From: Neoceratodus forsteri
Lineage: Eukaryota; Chordata; Ceratodontiformes; Ceratodontidae
Assembly: GCA_016271365.2 (NCBI GenBank)
Contig: CM057456.1
Coordinates: 888,146,001 to 888,210,000, forward strand
DNA length: 64,000 nucleotides
Direction: 5' to 3'
This document shows, piece after piece, positions 56,165 through 64,000 of the stretch. The notes below the pieces were generated by a model. The model was given only the letters and a program-made list of their open reading frames with translations, was not told where the DNA came from and did not search any database. The position numbers were made by a program, and so were the translations under genes. How positions within the stretch are numbered: position 1 is the stretch's first letter; the number at the start of each line of letters is the position of its first letter.

Positions 56165-56640
56165 AATTTTCAACATGGGGTTCTTGAGACCCCACCTCAT
56201 GAACAATGACACTGTCATTTCATTTCTCCATCCTGAAAGGTGATTTTGCAGTCACTGCACAGAATCATTTTTTGGGACAGATTCATGAAATGACAGTACC
56301 ACTGTTCATGAGGTGGGGGTCTCAAAAACCCATTTTGCAAATTTGGTGAAAAAGTTCCCAGAAATGACTGCGTTACAAGTGTGCATTGTGTAGTTTCTAC
56401 ACACACTCGTAACTTCACCAATTTTTTATATTTTCACTTCAGATTTTCAGCATTGCTGTTTTTTCATACCACCTTATGAGCAGAATAGCTGTCATTTTGC
56501 ACATCCTGCCCAGAACATGATTTCACACAAATGGTGCAGAATGGTGTGGTCACTGTGCAAAATTAACTTTTGGGATGGATTAACAAAATCACAATTGCAC
56601 TACTCATGAGGGGCCGTCCCATAGTGCCAATGTCGAAAAT
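56165..56640. repeat. Family F hairpins (two units)
   Basis: 56176-56222 pairs with 56285-56331 (about 47 bp arms, roughly 85% by eye), including gagaccccacctcatgaaca with tgttcatgaggtggggg. A second weaker unit lies at 56455-56640. The family is shared with 18805-19275. Confidence 0.72.
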
Positions 56641-56734
56641 TTGATAAAAAAATTCCAGAAAATGAGCATGCTATGAGTGTGTGTTGTGCAGTTTCTATGC
56701 ACACTCATAACTTTGCCAGTGTTTCCCATTTTTC

Positions 56735-57245
56735 ACACTGTTGTACTATCTGGATGGAGGGATGGTGGATGCTGTGCTCCCACTATAACATATGGACACT
56801 GTTGTACTATCTGCATGACCCTGCACTCCCACCACGACATATGAACAATGTTGTGCTATCTGGATGGAGGGATGGGACCACCATCACATATGGACATTGT
56901 AGTGCTATCTGGATAGAAGGATTGGACCCTGCACTATCACTGTGACATATAGATACTGTTGTACTATCTCAATGGAGGGATGGGAGCACAGGGTCTGAAG
57001 GAACCTGTGCTCCCACCATGACATATGGACACTGTTGTACTATCTGGATGTTGGGATGGTAGTGCAGAGTACTAAGGACACTGCGCTCCCAGCATGACAT
57101 ATGGACATTGTTGTACTATCTGGATGTTGGGATTTTGGACTCTATGCTCCCACCATGACATATGGACAGTGTTGTACTATCTCCATGGAGGGATCAGACC
57201 CTGCGCTCCCACAGTAAAATGAGGATACAGTTATACTATCTAAAA
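56735..57245. repeat. Family D-like tandem units, ~75-110 bp
   Basis: catatggacactgttgtact, atctggatggagggatggga and ctgcgctcccaccatgac recur six to seven times. The same units are at 62090-62330. Confidence 0.78.
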
Positions 57246-57271
57246 AAAGTATGGAAATTCTTTGCAAAAAA

Positions 57272-57421
57272 CTTTGTTAATGCATCAGTTAGGGTGAATA
57301 CCACAGTGACAAAAGCAGGGAAATGAGGCATTAGGGTTTCCAACCCTAACACCCCACCCTAGGGTTCCCCCTACAACCTCAACCCATCTCCCCACCCTCC
57401 ACACACCAACAGGCATCGAGG
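57272..57421. mobile_element. Family B element, copy 10, left arm only
   Basis: gttaatgcatcagttagggt through acaccaacaggcatcgaggg. The right arm is missing; (TA)n and then a CR1 follow. Confidence 0.72.
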
Positions 57422-57422
57422 G

Positions 57423-57501
<79 letters not shown>
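57423..57501. repeat. (TA)n(TG)n microsatellite
   Basis: Long TA run with one interruption, then a short TG run, at the 5' boundary of the CR1. Confidence 0.92.
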
Positions 57502-57502
<1 letters not shown>

Positions 57503-57504
57503 AA

Positions 57505-60285
57505 AATGATGGTTTACCAGTAACCACACTTGGAAGAATTCAGTACCTGGCTATGCACTGTTCAGAAGAGACTGAGGTGCAAAAAGGGGCTGTGGAGTGG
57601 CCCTTATGTCAATGAAAATATCAAAGCTAGAGAAATTCAGAATACACATAAGGAGCCAGAAGAACTGTGGGTCACCCGGGAAACAGGAAATGTGACAGTC
57701 ATATGTACTGGGGTTGTCTACAGGCTTCCAGATGAGGGGGAGGATGTAGACACATTACTGTTAGAAGATATACAAAACATGATGGCTAAAGGGGAGGCTC
57801 TGATAATGGGAGACTTCAACATGCCAGATACAGACTGGTCAATACCAGCAGGAACATCTGCCAGAACTAGACATATGGTGGATTTCCTGCAGGGGAACAG
57901 CCTCAAACAACTGATACAACAACCCACAAGATACAGATCTATCCCAAATCTAGTACTTACTAACAGGGAAGGGATCACAGATCTCCAGGTAGAAGGTCAC
58001 CTGGGGGCCAGTGACCATTACATGGTATGGTTCAATTTGGCCACTAGAACTAAATTATCCCATAACAAAGCAAAAATATGGGACTTCAGAGGAGCTGACT
58101 TTGATAAGATGGCCAACAGAGTTAAGCTATCCCTGGCAAAAAGAAAGACAGGTGAGGGGTACAGGCAAAGTGGGCAAGCATTAAGGATGCAATACTTGAA
58201 GCAACATCCCATTGTGTTAGAGAGAAAAGAAAGTGCAAAAGAAGAAGGAAACCACTTTGGTTCTCAAAAACAGTAGCAGAAAAGGTCAGAGCCAAAAGGC
58301 TAGCCTTCAGGAAATATAAGGGAATGCAGCAGAATGAAGATAGGGAGGCATACCAAACTTCCCTAATGGAAACAGGGAAGGCAATAAGGCAGGCAAAGGC
58401 CCAAACCAAAGAAACACTAGCACAAACAGTAAAAGAAGGTGACAAGACTTTCTATAGATACATTAGTGAAAGGAGAAAGTCCAGAGGGGGTATTGCTAAG
58501 ATCAAAGGGGATAAGGGTGTATGTGAGGAGGAGGACCATATAAAAGCATCTATCCTAAATAGATACCTCTGCTCAGTATTTACGGAAGAGAAGGTAGGGC
58601 AGGGCCCACAGCTCAGCACCATGGACACAGGAGAGAGGGAGGTGTGCACTAGTCCCTTCACAAAAGAAAGGGTCCTACAAGAGCTCGATAAGCTCAGGGT
58701 GGACAAGGCAATGGGACCTGATGGCATACATCCCAGGGTACTAAAAGAGCTAAGGGTGGAACTAGCAGAGCCATTATCAGAACTGTTTAGTGAGTCTCTG
58801 AGCACAGGAGAGGTCCCAGAAAACTGGAGAAGGGCTCATGTGATCCTGCTCCACAAGAGTGGAAGCAGGGAGGAGGTAGGGAACTACAGATGAGTCAGTC
58901 TTACCTCAGTTGTGGGCAAGATTATGGAGGCACTCCTAAAGGAAAGGATAGGACAACACCTGGAATCCATAGCAGCACAGGATCCAAGACAGCATGGGTT
59001 TACAAAAGGAAGGTCCTGTCAAACTAATCTCATAGATTTCTTTGACTGGGTAACCAGAGTGGTGGACAAAGGGGGAGCAATTGATGTCACCTACCTTGAC
59101 TTCAACAAAGCTTTCGATACTGTTCCACATAGAAGATTGATTAATAAGCTGGGTAGGTTTGGGGTGGGTCAGAAGTAAGTCAACTGGGTGGCAAACTGGT
59201 TGATGGGCAGAAAACATAGAGTGGTGGTAAACGGTATACAGTCAGAAGAGATGCAAGTCACAAGTGGGGCACCTCAGGGATCAGTCCAGAGGCCAGTCCT
59301 CTTCAATATCATCATCAGTGACATTGCAGATGGACTGGAGGGTAAGGTTTGTCTGTTTGCAGATGACACCAAGATCTGCAACAGAGTAGATGATCCAGAT
59401 GGGGTGGGCAGAATGAGAAGAGATCTGGATAATCTAGCAAAATGGTCAAAAGAGTGGCAACTGGGGTTTAATGCAAAGAAGTGCAAGATTATGCACATAT
59501 GGAAGAGAAACCCTGAAGCCACCTATAGGCTGGGAGGGAGTTGCTGGCAGTCACAAGGGAAGAAAGAGACTTGGGCATCATCATCACCGATGACCTGAAA
59601 TCATCCAAGCAGACCACTAAAGCAGTAGGTAAGTCTAGGGGGATGTTGGGGTGTATTAATAAAGGTATCACAAGTCAGAATAGGAGGGTAATAATCCCTC
59701 TTTACAAGACACTGGTTAGCCCCATCTGGAGTACTGTGTGCAGTACTGGAAGCCACACCTTCTGAGGACATTAACCAAACTGAGGCAGTCAATAGAAGGG
59801 CAACCAAAATGGTGCAGGGACTGCATCAGAAAACATATGAGGACAGATTAACGGTGCTCAATATGTATACCCTAGAGCAAATGAGGGAGAGAGGTGATAT
59901 GATTGAAACATTCAAACACCTTCAGGGCATTAACAAGGTCAAAGAGTCTAACATGTTTCAATATAAAAAAAATAGCAGGACAAGAGGACACAGCATGAGA
60001 TTAGAGGGAGGCCAATTAGGGGGTAATGTGAGGAAGTTCTTTTTCACATAAAGGGTGATGGATGCATGGAACGGCCTACCTCAGGAAGTGGTGGATATGA
60101 ATACAGTGCAGGGCTTCAAACAGGCATGGGATAGGCATAAGGGAGCAATACAGATGAGTATGAATAGATAGGCCATTGACAGAGCAAAGGCCGATGGCAC
60201 GTTCATAAGGTAGAAAAAGAAATGGGCAGACTGGACGGGCCTTGCGGTCCTTATCTGCTGTCATCTTCGATGTTTCTATGTTTCT
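57505..60285 (+). mobile_element. CR1 LINE, 5'-truncated in the endonuclease, near-complete ORF2 and 3' end
   Basis: The longest CR1 in the window (2.8 kb). It starts within the endonuclease and runs through RT to the CR1 3' UTR with ggacgggccttgcggtcctt and atctgctgtc. It lies between (TA)n and family A copy 5. Four or more lesions break the frame, but conservation is the best of all CR1 pieces here, so it is probably the youngest. Confidence 0.9.
57530..60172 (+). pseudogene. CR1 ORF2: endonuclease and reverse transcriptase, broken
   Basis: Endonuclease part (frame 57530-58200): TGVVYRLPDEGEDVDTLL, IMGDFNMPDTDW (metal-site GDFN) and GASDHYMVWF (SDH motif). A frameshift near 58195 leads to RKPLWFSKTVAEKVRAKRLA and, in RT, LDKLRVDKAMGPDGIHPRVL and ENWRRAHVILLHKSG. 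Stops occur at 58891 and 59176. Then HGFTKGRSCQTNLIDFFDWV, palm motif A VTYLDFNKAFDTVPHRRLI, motif B SGAPQGSV and catalytic CLFADDTKI. The frame changes again near 59540 and 59770. The end is RVMDAWNGLPQEVVD and WDRHKGA, with a stop at about 60170. Function in intact elements: target nicking and target-primed reverse transcription. Confidence 0.9.
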
Positions 60286-60540
60286 TAACCCACTCTGAAA
60301 TGTATGGTCACGCTGTGATATATGCATGCCTTGGTGTGCGTTGTTACGCATGAGCCCGCAGGCTAAGAGCATCAACCACCCAAGGTGAGCTTATATCAGA
60401 GCGTGACTGCACACCCTAGAGTGGGTTATCTATCTTATAAAATGGCAACATTTTTTGGAGGGTGGTAAAAATGCAGGTGTGCAGTCGCGCTCTGGTATAC
60501 GCACTGTCATGTGATGCATTTTATACAATCAGAACATTAG
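60286..60540. mobile_element. Family A palindromic element, copy 5
   Basis: taacccactctgaaatgtat ... tgcacaccctagagtgggtt arms around tgagcccgcaggct, then the side arm with ttttttggagggtggtaaaa and ctgtcatgtgatg. Confidence 0.75.
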
Positions 60541-60564
60541 ATTTGTATTTTCTCCCCATTTTAT

Positions 60565-60627
60565 AATATATATATATACTGTATATATACACACACATAT
60601 ACTGTATAGATACATATACTGTGTGTG

Positions 60628-60679
<52 letters not shown>

Positions 60680-60690
60680 CGTGTGTATTA
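60565..60690. repeat. Mixed (TA)n/(TG)n/(CA)n tract
   Basis: Alternating purine-pyrimidine tract about 120 bp long, before composite copy 9. Confidence 0.85.
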
Positions 60691-60692
60691 TA

Positions 60693-61990
60693 TTATACTG
60701 GCACAGTAGCACCAGTACAGTTAGGGTGAAACTGCACTTCTATGTTAAAGTCCAAACTTTGAACCTTAATAACTTTAAAACTGTTTAATGGCTTTGCATG
60801 ATATTTGGCAGGCATAATCCATAGATAAATGTCTCTTGACCTGCCAAATTTTATGGGAATCTGATTAGTGTTTTCAGAGATATAAAGTGTTGAAAAAACA
60901 GAAAAATCCTGTTTTTTTAATATATCTTTGTTATCCTAGATCTCAGAAACAGCTTAGGTTTTGGTCTGACATTATCAGGGTAGACAATCTTTGGGTCACA
61001 GATGTGCCTTTCGAAGGTTTGGTGAAAAAATAGTAATCTGTTCAAAAGTTATGACATTTTAAATTTTCCCATGATTTCCAATGGAAAAAGTTAAGTGTTC
61101 AGCACAATAATGGAATTTTTGTGAAAATGGGGCATTTTTTGCAAAATTGGGGCATTCTTTTCAGAAAATGAAGTACTGTTTGCTGAAATGGAGGCTTTTC
61201 ATTTGCAAAAATGGGGCATTTATTTTGAAAGTGGGGAATTCTTTTCTGGAAATGAAATAGTTTGCAGAAATGGGAGCATCTCATGTTTGTAAGTTTTTTT
61301 TTCACAATTTTAGACACCTGAAAAACACTTGTGTTTTATTTGTAGCTATGTTATGAGGGAGAAGATCAAAGTCAGTATGAGCTGGTCAAGATTGGTTTAC
61401 AATTAAGTGGTGCTTTTCTTGAAATTGTTTCTTACATGTTTATCTTGTTTTTTGACATTTTCATCTGTTTCCGAAAGATGTGGTGTAGCTTTTGGAAATT
61501 CTCCCGTTGCCATTCAAAAGTGCATTTTCCAGAAAGATGTGGAGCTGTTTTCAAAAATGATTTTGTCGAACCGTGCTTTTGAAGGCGTGTGTGTTTGCGA
61601 AAGTACATTTTCGAAAACACGTCCTTTCCACTTCAAAAGGAAGTACTGTTTGCAGAAATGGAAGTGTTCTATTTTCGTAAGTGACTGAGTGCTTTTGTGG
61701 TTTCAGAAGTCTACAGCTACAGATACTAATAGATGGAAAACCAGTAATCGAATGTAGGCACTTGCAGTTGTTTTTTTTCATGATTTTAGACACCTGAGAA
61801 ATACTTGTGTTTTATTTGCAGCTATGTTATGAGCAAGAAAATCGCGGCAGCTACTACTGTATAGCAGGAACATGTTGACATTGCATTTTAAGCAGTTTCT
61901 TATTTGTGTTTAGACTTCTTTTGCACAGGAGAAAGGGAAAAAATGCAATAAATGGATTTCCTTATTCTTTTATACAGTCCTTTGTCTTTT
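60693..61990 (+). mobile_element. Composite scaffold C, copy 9 (word ggggcattttt)
   Basis: Start hairpin tatactgg-cacagtagca-ccagta. Scaffold: ttgaaccttaataactttaa, gtgcctttcgaaggtttggt and ccatgatttccaatggaaaa. Cassette words: ggggcattttttgcaaaa and gaaatggggcatt at 61110-61280, with related cattttcgaaaa words at 61490-61680. aggtgt-type phrase acacctga(g/a)aaa occurs twice (61315, 61790), indicating a ~470 bp internal duplication. Confidence 0.75.
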
Positions 61991-62089
61991 TTTTTACCTC
62001 TGCTTGTGTCATTCCTTCTATAAAGGGGTAGAGAATCATCTCCTATTGTTGTGTGTTCTTAATGGTGCAGAGGCAAAATGCTGTCAATC

Positions 62090-62335
62090 TGACCATTATG
62101 CATTCTGTTGTACCGTCTGGCTGGATGGATTTGGACCCTGTGATCCCATTGTCATATATGCATACTATTGTATTGTCTGGATGGACAGATGGGAGTGCAC
62201 GGTCCAAAGGACCCTGCACTACCACTGTGACATATGGATACTGCTGTACTATCTTGATGGAGAGATAGGAGTGCAGGGGCCAAAGGTCCCTGTGCTCCTG
62301 CAGCAAAATGAGAATACAATTATACTATCTGAAAA
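62090..62335. repeat. Family D-like tandem units
   Basis: Three units with ctggatggac/ttgatggaga, ggagtgca, caaaggaccctgcactacca and tgacatatggatactg, as at 56735-57245. Confidence 0.72.
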
Positions 62336-62359
62336 AGAAGGGACATTTATTAGAAAAAC

Positions 62360-62768
62360 TTCATTAATGCAAATGTTAGGGTGAATACCATAGCAACAAA
62401 AGCAGGGAAATGAGGCATTGGAGTTTACAACCCTAACACCCCACCTCCAGGGTTCCCACCTGTACAACCCCACCCTATCCCTCCATACACTAGCAGGTGT
62501 TGGGGTGTGCCATGGGGTCATTAGACCTAACTCTCACCTTGTTCTCCTGTGCTGTACCAAGTCTGCTTGCTTACACACAGAATGGGGTGAGAGTTAGGCC
62601 TGTATTACATGGCACACCCTCTAATGCCTATTTGTGTGTGGAGGATGGAAGAGGATAGGGTGGGGTGGTACAGGTGAGAACCCTGTGGGGCATTAAGGAA
62701 TGAGCCCTAACACCCTCATTTCCCTTCTTGTATTCACCTAACCAATGCAATACAGAAGTTTTGCAATG
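62360..62768. mobile_element. Family B palindromic element, copy 11
   Basis: ttaatgcaaatgttagggtg at left, inner acctaactctcacc with ggggtgagagttaggc, right end diverged (ctaaccaatgcaatacagaa). It joins composite copy 10 through tttgcaatgaatatatta. Confidence 0.72.
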
Positions 62769-62771
62769 AAT

Positions 62772-63500
62772 ATATTATAGTGGTGCAGTAGCACCACTAT
62801 AGTTAGGGTTGAGTGTCCACTTCTATATTAAAGCCAACTTTGAACTTTAATAACTTTGGAACCATTAAATGTATTTGCACAAAATATGTCATGCATAATT
62901 TCTAGGGGTAGGTCTCCTAATATGGCAAATTCCGTGTGAATCTGTTATGTGGTTTTTGAGATATAGAGTGTCAAAATTCCTTAAATGTATGTGTTTTTTG
63001 TCATTTCTTTGACCACCTGTATCTCTGAAATTATTTTAGGTTGTGGTCTGACATTTTTCAGGGTAGAAATCCACATCGTGGATGTGCCTTTTGAAGGTTT
63101 GGTGAAAAAAATATTAATCCATTCCAAAGTTATTAAATTTCAAAGTTTTCCATTATTTCCTATGGGAAAAGTTAGATTTTCTGCACCAACATACTTTTGT
63201 TTTTACAGAAGCTGTTGCATTTTTGCATAGAGGGTCAAATACTTTCATTTGTTTTCACAGAAGCTGTTGTATTTTTTTGTATACAGGGTCACATAGTGCC
63301 ACAGGGAGCCTAGTGTATTTTCGCAGAGCTCTGTTGTGTTCGCCATCTTGTTTTCCAGTTAGCAAAAAGTTAGCAAATAAAGAAAATATGTAAAAATGAA
63401 TGTACAGTAATACAAAAAAGAAACGTCAGAACTTAGCTAAACAGGACCCATTTAGCTACATTCCAATTTTTTTTAATTGAGGCCAAAAACACCTTTTGTG
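62772..63500 (+). mobile_element. Composite scaffold C, copy 10 (word cagaagctgttg)
   Basis: Start hairpin tatagtggtgc-agta-gcaccactata, perfect 11 bp arms. Scaffold: gaactttaataactttggaa, gtgccttttgaaggtttggt, tttcctatgggaaaag and cgccatcttgttttccagtt. Cassette 1 (63185-63330) repeats cagaagctgttg(c/t)attttt twice at about 61 bp. Confidence 0.76.
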
Positions 63501-64000
63501 GGCACCCAAAATCTTGGGTGCCAAGGTTATCGAGAAGGCCACTTCTGCTGTGTTCTCTGTATGAGAACAGCGGGATTTTCTTCAGTTCTGCAGCAGCAGC
63601 TGGAACTCATGCTGCCACTGCAGGGTGAGGTGTAAGCCACTGTTTCCCTTTTGGCTACTGGCACTTCTCACTCCCCGATCACAGCCCCTCTTAATTAAAT
63701 ATATATTCCCTTTTGTCTATTGACACCCCCCACCCACCCTCTGCTCACTGTTCCCTGGTCCCGTGTTTATTTTATTTAATATTTGTGTTTCTATAATAAT
63801 CCGACACCAGGATGCCCACCCCCAGTGTCAGATGCCCCGCAGCCTGTTGTTTTATAAATTATAGCCGACACTGGGGGGGGGCCCAATCCTTGAGTAAGCA
63901 TTTAGACCCCCCTAGCAGTGTGGGACACTGAAGAGCCCACCCCAGTGTCCCCAGATGGTTTATTAATGTACCTGTAGTAGAAAAATGTCCCCTGACATCT
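63501..64000. repeat. Family G hairpin units and flank, cut by window edge
   Basis: 63790-63960 holds gacaccaggatgcccacccc with cagtgtc, and ccgacactggggggg with caccccagtgtcc. 63501-63780 is not otherwise recognised. The composite probably continues past the edge. Confidence 0.6.

Noticed and set aside
17246..62400. TTAGGG words as interstitial telomere repeats
   Set aside because: They occur singly within family B arms, not in tandem arrays; the short ccctaaccctaa at 47219-47232 is part of the same arm.

Overview
The window looks like intergenic or intronic DNA from a non-mammalian vertebrate with a large, repeat-rich genome. An amphibian such as a caecilian is my best guess; a lungfish or an early-branching fish is also possible. 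The grounds are Tx1-type L1 LINEs, several CR1 LINEs with the tail seen in non-mammalian vertebrates, L2-like LINE tails, tRNA-derived SINEs with a MIR-like middle, and no bacterial gene organisation. I could support no host gene, tRNA gene, rRNA gene or CRISPR array. Every readable protein signature belongs to a decayed retrotransposon.

Layout. 1-2985: 5' part of a Tx1-like L1 on the minus strand, running off the left edge. 3050-7230: a TIR DNA element (4688-6478), a fragment of it, a SINE, an L2-like tail and a CR1 tail. 7255-10060: a duplicated ~1 kb noncoding block and short tandem units. 10150-12720: decayed CR1 (minus). 13780-14210: L2-like fragment. 14450-19300: palindromic elements and the first copy of a large noncoding composite. 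19681-25855: a full-length Tx1-L1 with an intact target-site duplication, inserted in a ~60 bp minisatellite. 26280-33690: more composite copies, one pair head to head, and an inverted pair of another element. 33730-39940: mostly unassigned, with a cluster of hairpins at 37.1-38.0 kb. 40.2-41.0 kb: a ~600 bp imperfect palindrome whose ends match the 5' start of 18S rRNA. 41240-63500: tandem, inverted and interrupted composite copies, plus CR1 insertions (41.6, 50.7 and 57.5 kb).

The most unusual system is the composite. Its units are a scaffold (here 'C'), palindromic tandem units ('D'), and a ~330 bp palindromic element ('B'), usually bounded by (TA)n. About ten copies fill close to half of the window. 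None encodes a recognisable protein. Copies share scaffold phrases but carry copy-specific short words repeated in two cassettes, and they begin with a hairpin whose arms change together between copies. Family letters A-H are labels made for this report.
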